This document shows, one piece after another, positions 9,669 through 18,749 of a DNA stretch of 64,000 bases. The translations under genes and the position numbers were made by a program. How positions within the stretch are numbered: position 1 is the first letter of the stretch; each line of letters opens with the position of its first letter. This DNA comes from JAGDMJ01 sp963809695 (GTDB lineage: Bacteria > Bacteroidota > Ignavibacteria > UBA10030 > UBA6906). The stretch lies in assembly GCA_963809695.1 (NCBI GenBank), contig CAWEKI010000004.1:16604-80603 (forward strand), written 5' to 3'. The notes beneath the pieces were generated by a model, which worked only from the letters and a program-made list of their open reading frames with translations, was not told the DNA's origin and did no database searches.

Positions 9669-10936
9669 CTGAGACAAAGCCTCGTATGCTGATTTACCCG
9701 CCCCGGGATGCTCCGAAGGCGCCGCGCAGAGTGGTCGCCGCTGCCGTTGCACTCGGCATCCTGGCGTTCCTTGCGGGGCTTTTGGTGAGTCCGCAGCGCG
9801 CCTGGCAAGCGTATTTCGTCAATTTCCTGTTCTGGTCGGGCATCGCGCAGGGCGGTGTTGTCATGGCGGCTGTATATCGTATCACGAATGCGCACTGGGG
9901 AGATCAATTCAGACGAATCGGGGAGGGAATGATCAGTTTTCTTCCCGTTAGCTTGCTTCTGTATGTCATCCTGATCGCAGGGGGAGCCTTCCTTTTTCCC
10001 TGGTTTGAACATGGGATCCGTGGAAAAGAAGTCTGGCTGAGCGGGTATTTCTTGTTTGCACGCGACGGTGCTGCGTTCGTCGCCCTGCTCCTGGTGAGCT
10101 ATCGATTCGTGTACCATTCTGTGCGGCCTGATCTGGGATTCCTGCATGAACATGGATTTGTCCCGGACAAACGGGTCGCCTTTATCATCAGCGACTGGAA
10201 AGGGTGGAAGGAAGAGTCAGCGAAGAGCAAGAAGAGGCTGGCGAGCTTGACGCCAATTCTCTTGATAACCTTTGGGACGCTCTACACCTTGATCGGTTTT
10301 GACCTGGTGATGGCGCTTGATCCGAATTGGTACAGCACGTTGTTCGGATGGATGTACTTCCTGCATGCCTTTTTCGCTTCGCTTGCCGCTGTGACGGTTC
10401 TGGCCTTCCTATCATTGAAATGGTTTCACCTCGGGGAGGCGTTCCTGGAACGGCAGTGGCACGACATGGGAAGATTTGTCTTCGGTTTCTCTCTGTTGGC
10501 AGGCGGCTTTTTCTGGTCCCAATTTCTCGTGATCTGGTATGGCAACTTGCCGGAGGAAACCAGCTACCTCATCAAGCGGTTCTATGCTCAGCCGTGGGAA
10601 CCCCTGATGTGGGCATACATCGTCCTTGCATATCTCTTTCCGCTCGTGATCTTCCTCAGTGCGCGCGTAAAGCAAATACCGGCCGCACTGTCTGCGATTG
10701 CGGCGATCATCCTTGTGGCACTCTTCCTTGAGCGGATCGTCTCGGTGATCCCTTTCATCTGGACCCCTCCCACGGTGCCCTTCGGGTTCGTGGAGATTGG
10801 CATAACGATGGGCTTCGCAGGCCTCTTCCTTGGGTGCTGGCTCGCTTTTGCACGAATGGTTCCGATCGTGCCACCTCGGCCGGCAGAGGAACCTGTGGGT
10901 GCGGTAAACGTGGGAAGCCCGACTGCGGTCTCCTGA
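9665..10936 (+). CDS. actF: alternative complex III subunit F, NrfD-like
   Basis: About 423 residues with around ten membrane segments, a basic loop (WKGWKEESAKSKKRL) and no cofactor motif. The ATG at 9665 overlaps the actE stop; the longer frame back to 9443 lies over actE. ActF is the second quinone-reductase-like membrane subunit of the complex. It is the last gene of the respiratory run, and a promoter for the next gene lies within the following 55 bp. Confidence 0.88.
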   Translation: MTETKPRMLIYPPRDAPKAPRRVVAAAVALGILAFLAGLLVSPQRAWQAYFVNFLFWSGIAQGGVVMAAVYRITNAHWGDQFRRIGEGMISFLPVSLLLYVILIAGGAFLFPWFEHGIRGKEVWLSGYFLFARDGAAFVALLLVSYRFVYHSVRPDLGFLHEHGFVPDKRVAFIISDWKGWKEESAKSKKRLASLTPILLITFGTLYTLIGFDLVMALDPNWYSTLFGWMYFLHAFFASLAAVTVLAFLSLKWFHLGEAFLERQWHDMGRFVFGFSLLAGGFFWSQFLVIWYGNLPEETSYLIKRFYAQPWEPLMWAYIVLAYLFPLVIFLSARVKQIPAALSAIAAIILVALFLERIVSVIPFIWTPPTVPFGFVEIGITMGFAGLFLGCWLAFARMVPIVPPRPAEEPVGAVNVGSPTAVS

Positions 10937-10957
10937 GGGCAGACGCTTGCCGCGGTT

Positions 10958-10986
10958 TTGCTTCTTCCCCCTCAAATCGATATATT
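10958..10986 (+). promoter_or_regulatory. probable promoter of lysC
   Basis: A -35 TTGCTT (10958-10963), a 17-bp gap and a -10 TATATT (10981-10986). The -10 ends 5 bp before the aspartokinase ATG at 10992, so transcription would start at or next to the start codon, giving a leaderless or nearly leaderless mRNA. Confidence 0.5.
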
Positions 10987-10991
10987 TTGCT

Positions 10992-12386
10992 ATGATTGTG
11001 ATGAAATTCGGCGGCACCTCAAACCAGGATGCCGCTGCAATGAGAAATGTCATTGAAATCGTCCAGGCGCATCTGGCGTTGCGTCCTGTCGTTGTCATTT
11101 CCGCGATTGCCAGGGCGACGAACGAACTGGAGCAGACGGCAAGGAGTGCCGCGGGGGGGCGTGAGGCCGAGGCGGAGAAGACACTCGACGGACTCCTTGC
11201 GCGCCATGAGGTGATCATTGAAAACCTCCTTCGGATCCAGGAGAATAAATCCCAGCTCAGAAGGGTGATAGGGGAGTATCGGGCAACGCTGGGGCAATTG
11301 ATCAAGGGTGTGGCAATTCTTGGGGAACTAACCCCTCGGACAATGGATGCTTTCTGCTCCTTTGGTGAGCGACTCTCCTCCCAGTTGATTGCAGCCGCGT
11401 TGCGGGAGGCCAACGTCGGGTGTGTATGGGTGGATGTGAAAGATTTCATGATCACCGACGACAATTTTGGGCGAGCACGTCCGCTCGGTGATCGGGTGAA
11501 GGCCCTTTTGGCCGAAAAAGTCGCTCCTTTGATAGCGGACGGGAATGTGGTGGTGACACAGGGGTTCATTGGAGTCACCGAATCAGGTGCTTACACGACC
11601 ATGGGAAGGGAGAGCTCTGATTATTCGGCTTCCATCATAGGGGCAGCCATGGAGGCGGACAAAGTACAGATCTGGACTGATGTGGATGGGATTCTGACGG
11701 CGGACCCAAGGGTTGTGAAGAAGACGATGAAAGTTCGGCAGATGTCGTTTGAGGAAGCCTTCGAACTTTCGTACTTCGGAGCGAAGGTCCTTCACCCGAA
11801 TACCATGCTCCCGGCCATCGAGAAAAAAATTCCAGTACAGATTATTAACTCTAAAAATATCAAGAGCTTAGGGACGCTCATTGATGTCGTTTCTACTTCT
11901 TCGGCAGGCCCAGTCGTAAAATCGATTGCCTACATGAAAGGGATCGCCGTTATTTCGGTTTCTCCCGAGAAACGGCAGGGCCAGTATTTGTTTTGGGAAA
12001 GCATTTTCAGCATCCTCAGCCGGCTTGGCATTGCGTCGGGGATGATGACCACCTCAGAGTACAGTGTTGCCTTCACAGTTGATTCGAAAAGCGATGTGGC
12101 GCGGCTGGAACAAGAACTTACAGGCCATGGGCGGGTGAGGATTTTTGCAGGGAAAGCAACTCTTTGCCTGGTCGGAGTCGGATTGCGAGGAAGCGCCGGG
12201 CTGGCAGACAGGATTTTCCGTGCCCTCTCCAGGATAAATGTCACTATGGTCTCTTTCGGCGCATCGGGGCTGAGCATCTCGATCGTTATCGACGAGGATC
12301 AGGTTGAGAATGCCGTAAATCAGCTGCATCAGGAGTTTTTTGAGCGGGAGGTGGCCTCCGAGGTGTTTGATGTCCCCGCAAACTAG
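10992..12386 (+). CDS. lysC: aspartate kinase, type III-like, monofunctional
   Basis: About 464 residues. The kinase domain begins at the start with MKFGGTS and includes RESSDYSA and TDVDGI. Two C-terminal ACT-type regions (about residues 310-460, including SPEKRQGQ and SFGASGLSISIV) suggest feedback control, probably by lysine or threonine. It phosphorylates aspartate in the first step of the lysine, methionine and threonine pathway. There is no homoserine dehydrogenase domain. The ATG at 10992 is chosen over 10947 because the motif MKFGG normally lies at the very N-terminus. Confidence 0.9.
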   Translation: MIVMKFGGTSNQDAAAMRNVIEIVQAHLALRPVVVISAIARATNELEQTARSAAGGREAEAEKTLDGLLARHEVIIENLLRIQENKSQLRRVIGEYRATLGQLIKGVAILGELTPRTMDAFCSFGERLSSQLIAAALREANVGCVWVDVKDFMITDDNFGRARPLGDRVKALLAEKVAPLIADGNVVVTQGFIGVTESGAYTTMGRESSDYSASIIGAAMEADKVQIWTDVDGILTADPRVVKKTMKVRQMSFEEAFELSYFGAKVLHPNTMLPAIEKKIPVQIINSKNIKSLGTLIDVVSTSSAGPVVKSIAYMKGIAVISVSPEKRQGQYLFWESIFSILSRLGIASGMMTTSEYSVAFTVDSKSDVARLEQELTGHGRVRIFAGKATLCLVGVGLRGSAGLADRIFRALSRINVTMVSFGASGLSISIVIDEDQVENAVNQLHQEFFEREVASEVFDVPAN

Positions 12387-13146
12387 ACCGAAGGCACTTC
12401 CTGCAAGTCGCAGGGCACTTGTTGCCCGGGTGCGTCGGATCGTAAGAGTGCTTGAAGATGAGCTCGGCGTTCCGACGCAATCCAGCAAGCTTCCCCCTCC
12501 CATGGACATGCTGATTGCCACTGTCCTCTCCCAGAATACCAATGACCGGAACAGCCACCGTGCCTATGCTGCGTTACGCGAACGGTACCCCTCCTGGTTT
12601 GCCGTGGCGGAGGCGCCTGTGCGGACCCTTGCAGCGACTATTCGATCGGGCGGGATGGCAAACCAGAAGGCGGCATGTATCAAAGGAATTCTCCGAACCA
12701 TCCGCCGGCTGTACGGCAGCTACGATCTTTCCTCTCTCCGTGGAAGATCCAATGAGGAAGTCATAGAGGAACTCACCAGGCTAAAGGGCGTTGGTACCAA
12801 AACTGCCGCATGTGTTCTTGTCTTCGCGCTCGGGAGAGATGTATTCCCTGTTGACACGCATGTGCATCGCCTGTGCGGGCGCCTTGGCCTCACGGACAAC
12901 AGCAGGTCCCCGGACGAGACCTTCGATCAGATGAAGCACCTGATCCCTGCCGGCAAGGGGTACTCGTTTCACACGAATCTGATCCGCTTCGGGCGAAAGG
13001 TCTGCCATTCCCAGCGCCCTGCGTGCGGCCTCTGTCCCCTCTACGACGAGTGCACTTTTGACGGCAAAGAAAGGGGGTCGTCCAAAAGCCTGAAAGCATC
13101 AAAGGCTGATCATTCATTCATGCTCCTGGACAATATATCGCAATGA
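12370..13146 (+). CDS. nth: endonuclease III
   Basis: About 258 residues, a base-excision-repair glycosylase/AP lyase. It has the helix-hairpin-helix LKGVGTKTA with the catalytic Lys, VDTHVHR with the catalytic Asp, and a C-terminal Fe-S cluster motif C-x6-C-x2-C-x5-C (CHSQRPACGLCPLYDEC). A basic C-terminal tail of about 30 residues follows. The start at 12370 overlaps lysC by 17 bp; a TTG at 12340 is possible but less likely. The end overlaps the next gene by 4 bp. Confidence 0.9.
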   Translation: MSPQTRPKALPASRRALVARVRRIVRVLEDELGVPTQSSKLPPPMDMLIATVLSQNTNDRNSHRAYAALRERYPSWFAVAEAPVRTLAATIRSGGMANQKAACIKGILRTIRRLYGSYDLSSLRGRSNEEVIEELTRLKGVGTKTAACVLVFALGRDVFPVDTHVHRLCGRLGLTDNSRSPDETFDQMKHLIPAGKGYSFHTNLIRFGRKVCHSQRPACGLCPLYDECTFDGKERGSSKSLKASKADHSFMLLDNISQ

Positions 13147-14192
13147 CCATGCTCCCCGACCCGAAAGCCATCCGGTCGATCCTCATCATCAAGCTCCGAG
13201 CCGTTGGTGACGTGCTTCTGTCGACGGTGGTGACTCCAAACCTCCGCAGCACTTTTCCCGGTGCCCGAATCGACTTTCTCACCGAACCGCCGAGTATCGG
13301 TGTCCTGCGAGGTAATCCCTATATCGATGAAACGCTGGTGTTCGATTCCGCCGTGATGAGTGGGGGGGCACTCATTCGATTGGTGAGGCGGCGCAGGTAC
13401 GATCTCGTCATAGACCTGTTCGGGAATCCAAGGACGGCGCTGATCACGCGGCTGAGCAGGGCGAGGTACCGCGTAGGGTTCCGTTTCCGCCAACGAGCGT
13501 ATGCCTACAACATTATCGTGGAACCGAGGGGAGGGAAGGTCCATAACACCCAGTTCAACCTGGATGCTCTGGAAGCAATTGGCGTTCCCATCATCGACCG
13601 CTCCGTTCAGTTCCGGTACTCACATGAGGATGAAGAGTACGTCAACAGGTACGCGGAGAGCGCTTTCGAGAAAGGACAACTCATTGTCGGGATCAACACC
13701 GGGGGAGGATGGTATACCAAGCGCTGGGGATTAGCCCGGTATGCTGAGCTGGCAGATCGGCTTGTGACACAGTTCGACGCACGCGTTCTCCTTCTCTGGG
13801 GACCCGGACAGCGGACGGAGGCAGAGCATTTGCAGAGTCTGATGAAGCGGGCAGCACTGATTCCGCCTGAAACCTCTCTGACTCAGCTTGGCGCGCTGCT
13901 CCGGCGCTGCAGCTTCGTGGTGAGCAACGACTCCGGTCCGATGCACCTCGCGGCGGCAGTGGGCACGCCGGTCCTCGGGATCTTCGGCCCGACGAATCCC
14001 ATGCTCCAGGGCCCGCACGGTCCGCAACACATGACCGTCCGCAAAGAAGGTCTGGACTGCCTGGGATGCAATCTCACGAAGTGCCCGATCGGAAATATCT
14101 GTATGACCGAACTTACCGTGGATGAGGTGATGCAGAGTGTGAAGGCGCTCATGGTTCGGAACGGCCTCCTTAAGGAAGGAAACCCCGCGTGA
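13143..14192 (+). CDS. glycosyltransferase family 9, heptosyltransferase-like
   Basis: 349 residues in the GT9 fold: an N-terminal Rossmann-like half with IIKLRAVGDVLLST and a C-terminal half with the donor-site motif SNDSGPMHLAAAVGTPVLGIFGPT. A Cys-rich tail (LDCLGCNLTKC, then NICM) is typical of many GT9 enzymes. The family transfers heptose from ADP-heptose to lipopolysaccharide core; the substrate here is not proven. The gene starts in an overlap with nth and ends in a GTGA overlap with the next gene. Confidence 0.85.
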   Translation: MTMLPDPKAIRSILIIKLRAVGDVLLSTVVTPNLRSTFPGARIDFLTEPPSIGVLRGNPYIDETLVFDSAVMSGGALIRLVRRRRYDLVIDLFGNPRTALITRLSRARYRVGFRFRQRAYAYNIIVEPRGGKVHNTQFNLDALEAIGVPIIDRSVQFRYSHEDEEYVNRYAESAFEKGQLIVGINTGGGWYTKRWGLARYAELADRLVTQFDARVLLLWGPGQRTEAEHLQSLMKRAALIPPETSLTQLGALLRRCSFVVSNDSGPMHLAAAVGTPVLGIFGPTNPMLQGPHGPQHMTVRKEGLDCLGCNLTKCPIGNICMTELTVDEVMQSVKALMVRNGLLKEGNPA

Positions 14193-14998
14193 ACCGGCTG
14201 CCTCCCCTTGTGGCAACGCTGGTACTGCTCAGTGCGGCAATGGCATTGGCTGAGGAACGGAGGACAGGCATTGAAATCTTTCCGGGAGAGAAGATCTTTC
14301 CCAGTTTCACGGCTGACGGATTGGCGCACGGCATGTCGATTGGCCGGGTCACAGACAACAGCGAATGGATCGGGAACATCGGCGCTGCAATACCGCTTCT
14401 TCGTGCGGACATGAGCCGGGGGATCTTTGCGCTTGGAGCCGGGGCCACAGCGTTTAACCGCATCATCAAAACTCCCGGACACATCACAGTATACACGATC
14501 GACTACAAAGTCGATTTTCCCCTGGATTTGAGGCTGCATTCCCTTGCGCTCCGCGTGTCGCTTGGACATGTCAGCTCTCATTTTGCGGATGACGGGATCG
14601 AGATCTTGCATGAGCAATCCATTTCGTATGTCCGCGACTACCTGACCATTGCCGCGGCGTACGACATCCCATCTCTTGCCGGATACGTGTATGCCGGGGG
14701 GGACTGGAATTATCACTTCGAACCCCTACCCGGGCCGTGGATCATTCAAATCGGAGGGGAAGGGGCAAACGTGAGAATCACTGACTGGGCGCGCTTTTTT
14801 GCCGCATTCGATGTGAAGTTCAGGGAGAACCTGTCATGGGGAACGACTCAAAGCTACGAGTCCGGCATCCGATTCTTCATAAAGGATCAATATGCGCTCC
14901 GTCTTGCCTACACCTTCCGGACAGGCTTTGAGGAAAGGGGGCAGTTCTTTGACCAGAAAGAAGAGATGCACCTCGTGAGTCTCTTTGTTGAGTTCTGA
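14189..14998 (+). CDS. exported DUF1207-like outer-membrane protein
   Basis: 269 residues with a signal peptide (cleavage near ALAEE, residue 22) and a C-terminus ending in aromatic Phe (FVEF), as in beta-barrel proteins. The stretch LGHVSSHFADD and the alternating hydrophobic strands resemble DUF1207. The GTG start overlaps the GT9 stop. It may be an outer-membrane protein linked to envelope glycan assembly, but no function is known. The family match is from memory and moderate only. Confidence 0.55.
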   Translation: MNRLPPLVATLVLLSAAMALAEERRTGIEIFPGEKIFPSFTADGLAHGMSIGRVTDNSEWIGNIGAAIPLLRADMSRGIFALGAGATAFNRIIKTPGHITVYTIDYKVDFPLDLRLHSLALRVSLGHVSSHFADDGIEILHEQSISYVRDYLTIAAAYDIPSLAGYVYAGGDWNYHFEPLPGPWIIQIGGEGANVRITDWARFFAAFDVKFRENLSWGTTQSYESGIRFFIKDQYALRLAYTFRTGFEERGQFFDQKEEMHLVSLFVEF

Positions 14999-15038
14999 GG
15001 TTGCTAATGAAAGGCGCAATTCCTAGTTTGTTAATGCT

Positions 15039-16193
15039 ATGACCATCCGTCCTCCAGCATGTAGACATTTCACCGGATACAAGCCCTGCTTCCCGAACAC
15101 AACTTGTTTGGAAGAGTGCGTGCGTTTTGATCCGATTGGGACGAAGATCCTCATCGTGAACCTTGATGCCATGGGGAACGTTCTCGTCACCACCAGTATT
15201 CTGCCGGCAATCAAGCGGAAGTACCCCCAGAGCCATGTTAGCTGGATCACGCTCAAGGGCGCGGCTTCGTTGCTTGAAAACAACGCGCTCATCGATCGGG
15301 TTTTTCTGTGGGACCCGGAAAGCTGGCTGATCCTCCGGCATATTGGGTTTGACGTCATCATGAACGTCGACAAATCGCAGCGCTCCTGCGCGCTGGTGAT
15401 GGATCTGGTTGCGGGCGAAAAGCTCGGGTTTGGGTTGAATGAGAACGGCGTAATCATTCCCCTGAACCCCGAGGCAGAGGAAAATTACCGCCTGGGGCTT
15501 GACGACCATCTGAAATTCCGACTGAACACAAAGACCGTTTCCCAACTCCAATGCGAACAATTCACGCTGGAGTACCGACGCGATGAATATCTGCTTCGCC
15601 TGAGCGCGGAGGAGGAAGCATTTTGCCGCACGTACAAAGAGGAAGCCGGGCTTGCGGGATGCCGGTTGGTTGTCGGACTGAACACGGGTTGCTCGGATCT
15701 GTATCCGAACAAGAAGCTTACTGTTGATCAGCACGTGTTGCTCATCCAGCGCCTGGCAGACATGGCAAACGTCCGATGTGTTCTTCTTGGCGGACCGGAG
15801 GATACGCTCCGCAATGCGGAAATTGTCCGAAGGGTGGGGAAGAAGGTGGTGAGCACCCCTACGACCGAAGGCGTTCGCAGGGGCATCTGCTATGAAAATA
15901 TCTGCGACCTGGTGATCTCCGGAGACTCCTTCGGCATGCACATAGCGATCGGTTTGAAGAAGCATGTGATCGCCTGGTTCGGGGTGAGTTGCTGGACGGA
16001 GATCGACCTCTTCGACCGGGGGATAAAGCTCGTACCGGAGGGGTTGGACTGCTCCCCTTGCTGGAAACGCTCATGCCCGTACAATCTGGAATGCATCCAG
16101 ATGGTCGATCTTGACGCGATTGTCGCTGAAGTTGAGAGAGTCCGAACAAGCGGGTCAGCTTCGACCATTCTGGTCGCTGCCGCCCGCTCCTGA
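15039..16193 (+). CDS. glycosyltransferase family 9 with N-terminal Cys motif
   Basis: 384 residues. After an N-terminal extension of about 30 residues with Cys8, His10, Cys17, Cys23 and Cys27, the GT9 core begins at about residue 35 (ILIVNLDAMGNVLVTTS). The donor-site region is VISGDSFGMHIAIGL, and a Cys-rich tail (LDCSPCWKRSCP) follows. The N-terminal Cys/His set looks like a metal site not found in classical WaaC/WaaF. Together with the other GT9 and the two envelope proteins around it, a role in a surface glycan is likely. Confidence 0.75.
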   Translation: MTIRPPACRHFTGYKPCFPNTTCLEECVRFDPIGTKILIVNLDAMGNVLVTTSILPAIKRKYPQSHVSWITLKGAASLLENNALIDRVFLWDPESWLILRHIGFDVIMNVDKSQRSCALVMDLVAGEKLGFGLNENGVIIPLNPEAEENYRLGLDDHLKFRLNTKTVSQLQCEQFTLEYRRDEYLLRLSAEEEAFCRTYKEEAGLAGCRLVVGLNTGCSDLYPNKKLTVDQHVLLIQRLADMANVRCVLLGGPEDTLRNAEIVRRVGKKVVSTPTTEGVRRGICYENICDLVISGDSFGMHIAIGLKKHVIAWFGVSCWTEIDLFDRGIKLVPEGLDCSPCWKRSCPYNLECIQMVDLDAIVAEVERVRTSGSASTILVAAARS

Positions 16194-16201
16194 GAACATT
16201 C

Positions 16202-17053
16202 ATGAAACGCTTTGTTCTGGTGCTGCTGTTGTTCGGCGCCTCGCCAGCCGCTGCTCAAGAATCCCCGGTCGTTACGGAAGGCTTCGCCACCCGGCCCGGT
16301 TGGACGCCACGCAAGGCCTTCTCGGCCGTTGCCGTTGGCGGCGTGATCGTTGGATCCCTCGTGAGTTCCTACTTCGATTGGTGGAATGCGCATCCCGAGA
16401 AATTCCATTTTGTTCGAGAAGGGTGGTTTAACGACTACTCGCTCGGGATTGACAAAGTCGGGCACACGTACACCTCGTATTTCTACTTTCACACCTTCCG
16501 CAACCTCATGCTCTGGGGAGGATTCCAGCCATCTACGGCTTTCTGGTGGGCTGCCGGCACCACGACCCTTTTTGCCGTGTCAGTCGAAATCGGGGATGGC
16601 CTCTCCCCCTATGGGTTTTCATTTGAGGACCTTGCCGCAAATGGCCTTGGCCTGGCATATGCGATGCTGCAGACGAAATTCGATCTGCTGAGGGACATCA
16701 ACCTGAAATGGAGTTATTTTCCGTCCGATGGGTTCCGGTGGCCTCCCCGATTCACCGATCGTTACGACGCGCATACCTACTGGGTAACATTCAACATGCA
16801 TAATCTCCTGCCAGGGAAAATAGGGAACGGCTGGCCAGAGTTTCTCCAGCTGGCGGCAGGGTACGGAGTGGACGATCACATGAAGAGGCGGGAACTTGTT
16901 ATCGGCCTGGATATCAATCTGGGGGCATTGTCAATTCAGAACCAGGATTGGCTTCTGTTGACCAAGACCATTGACATGATTCACTTTCCTGCCCCTGCAG
17001 TGGAGTTCACGGAGGGAAAAGAGCCCATGTTTCACGTTTTTTACACGAACTAG
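16202..17053 (+). CDS. DUF2279-like exported/membrane protein
   Basis: 283 residues with a signal peptide (cleavage after AAAQ, about residue 18). It contains WFNDYSLGIDKVGHTYTSY, close to the DUF2279/YfiM signature, several hydrophobic segments (about residues 35-55 and 105-130) and a C-terminal half without membrane segments. Function unknown; the family is predicted to lie in the envelope. It is the last gene before a hairpin terminator. Confidence 0.65.
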   Translation: MKRFVLVLLLFGASPAAAQESPVVTEGFATRPGWTPRKAFSAVAVGGVIVGSLVSSYFDWWNAHPEKFHFVREGWFNDYSLGIDKVGHTYTSYFYFHTFRNLMLWGGFQPSTAFWWAAGTTTLFAVSVEIGDGLSPYGFSFEDLAANGLGLAYAMLQTKFDLLRDINLKWSYFPSDGFRWPPRFTDRYDAHTYWVTFNMHNLLPGKIGNGWPEFLQLAAGYGVDDHMKRRELVIGLDINLGALSIQNQDWLLLTKTIDMIHFPAPAVEFTEGKEPMFHVFYTN

Positions 17054-17238
17054 AGCAAATCAGCGGACCGAACATGTGTCAGACCCCTGAGCGACACAAG
17101 CTCTACATGTTGTCATGGGATCGAAAATTGTCGCGCTGAAAATACCAGAAACACCTTTTATCAAAAGCAGTAACACCGCTTAAACAAAGACCTTACATTG
17201 TTTCGCATTATCCGAAATCTTGTAATTCACAAACAATC

Positions 17239-17262
17239 AGGCCGGACTTTTTAGCCCGGCCT
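17239..17262 (+). terminator. hairpin terminator between convergent genes
   Basis: A perfect 7-bp stem (AGGCCGG / CCGGCCT) around a 10-nt loop containing five Ts; only a short TTTG follows on the plus strand. It lies between the DUF2279-like gene and the convergent thioredoxin-like gene and may serve both. The rest of 17054-17291 shows no gene. Confidence 0.6.
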
Positions 17263-17291
17263 TTGTCTCCTGAACTGCCTGTGTCGATAAC

Positions 17292-17792
17292 CTACTTCTT
17301 CGCTTTCGCGTAGTCCTCAAACTTCGTTTTCAGGTAATGATCTTCGGCGATGTATGAAAGGATTGTCTTGAAGTTCGCTGCATCGGCATAACCTGGCACA
17401 GCGGTGATCGCGCCTCCGTCGGACTTGAAGAACAGGGTGGTAGGGTAGCCTGTTACTCCAAACTGGCCTGCCAGCTCCTGTTCCGTATACTGTCTGCCAT
17501 TGTAAGACTGCTTCACGGAGGATTCGGCATTGAGCTTCACAAGAACATACTTCTCCTGAAGGTACGATGTAATCCCGGGGTTGGAGTAGGTGTCTGCATC
17601 CATCCGTTTGCACCAGCTGCACCAATCCGTATAAACGTCCACTAGCATCTTCTTGTTTGTCTTCTTCGCCTCGGCCAGCCCATTCTCAAACGAAAACCAT
17701 TTGAGCTTTGAATTATCCGCGGCCCTGAGAGTGTCAGGGAGACCGGAAAAAAGGACCAACGCGGCCAATACCAAAGTGATTCGACTTCTCAT
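17292..17792 (-). CDS. exported thioredoxin-like protein
   Basis: About 166 residues. A signal peptide ends near LRAAD; the thioredoxin fold follows with the active site WCSWCKRMD and the cis-Pro stretch GYPTTLFF. A GGAGGAGTC site lies just before the ATG at 17792, so this start is better than 17804. It belongs to the DUF255/thioredoxin_7-like group and may reduce or form disulfides in exported proteins. It is the last gene of a minus-strand operon with secretion-related proteins. Confidence 0.8.
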   Translation of the reverse strand: MRSRITLVLAALVLFSGLPDTLRAADNSKLKWFSFENGLAEAKKTNKKMLVDVYTDWCSWCKRMDADTYSNPGITSYLQEKYVLVKLNAESSVKQSYNGRQYTEQELAGQFGVTGYPTTLFFKSDGGAITAVPGYADAANFKTILSYIAEDHYLKTKFEDYAKAKK

Positions 17793-17803
17793 GACTCCTC
17801 CCA

Positions 17804-18724
17804 TTAGAATGTGACCGCAAGTGATAGTGTATGCGTGTTTCCCAGGTCCTCCGCAAGGTGGGAAAAAGCATAGTCGAGCCCCACGATGCCATAACTCACG
17901 CCCAACCCCGCACTCAATCCGCGTCCCTGTGAGCCAAACTGGTAGCCGGCCCGGGCTGCGAGGATTCGGGTGAACATGAACTCCGCCCCGGTATTGACAT
18001 ACGAGTGCTTTTCGGGAAAGACATTCATATAGTCCACTGCCAGGTTCAGGGTGTATTCGTCAGCACCGAAGCCGACCGAATATGCAGGACCTATACGAAG
18101 CATAGCTGGCAGCGAAGTCTTCTCGCTCTCCAGCTTGGACATACCGCCGATGTTTGCCAGGACAATCCCGGCTGTAAGATTCTCCACCGGTGTCTTTACC
18201 TGAGCTCCAAGATCGGCGGCGAATCCGGAAGCTTCGTCCACGAAAATCTTCTCATAGAGGAATTTTGCCGTGACACCGAGACGGACGTCTTCCCCGAAAG
18301 CCTGGGCGTATGAGAGGCCCGTGGAGAAGTTGCGGGCCGTGAACGTTGCTTCCGGGGGGCCCGGACGTGTCCGGACTTCGATATCAGAGACCGTGGTAGA
18401 GATGACTGAAACACCCAGCGCGCTCCGCTCTCCCAGCGGCATTGCCCCGCCGAGGAATTCCGTCCTCGAATCCTGGATCCACTCCTTGTGCATGAACATC
18501 AATTGCGTGCCCATGCTGCCCGTGGAGGAAGAAAGAAGTCCAGCGGGGTTATAGTATGCTGCAGCGGCGCCTTCGACGAGTGCGCTCATTGCATCACCCA
18601 TGGAGACGCCTCTGCCCGAGACCCCGAGCTTCAGGAATGCCATGCCCGAGTTGCCGATCTGAGCCATGAGCGGCGAGCTGAACAGAACGCTAAGACAGAG
18701 TATCACTCCCAACCTTCTTTTCAT
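17804..18724 (-). CDS. PorV/PorQ family outer-membrane protein
   Basis: 306 residues: signal peptide to LMAQ, then GMAFLKLGVSGRGVSMGDA and AAYYNPAGL, the N-terminal signature of the PorV/PorQ (UPF0164-like) family. The rest is alternating strands of a beta-barrel ending in Phe (LAVTF). PorV shuttles T9SS cargo to the attachment complex and PorQ is related. Which one this is cannot be told. It lies 25 bp after a second family member and 11 bp before the thioredoxin-like gene. Confidence 0.8.
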   Translation of the reverse strand: MKRRLGVILCLSVLFSSPLMAQIGNSGMAFLKLGVSGRGVSMGDAMSALVEGAAAAYYNPAGLLSSSTGSMGTQLMFMHKEWIQDSRTEFLGGAMPLGERSALGVSVISTTVSDIEVRTRPGPPEATFTARNFSTGLSYAQAFGEDVRLGVTAKFLYEKIFVDEASGFAADLGAQVKTPVENLTAGIVLANIGGMSKLESEKTSLPAMLRIGPAYSVGFGADEYTLNLAVDYMNVFPEKHSYVNTGAEFMFTRILAARAGYQFGSQGRGLSAGLGVSYGIVGLDYAFSHLAEDLGNTHTLSLAVTF

Positions 18725-18749
18725 TGCAGAGGCCTTCGCGAATTCTTCA

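Noticed and set aside
14877..15965. Minus-strand open frame of 362 codons
   Set aside because: It lies over the GT9 gene and the end of the DUF1207-like gene; its translation is low in recognisable structure.
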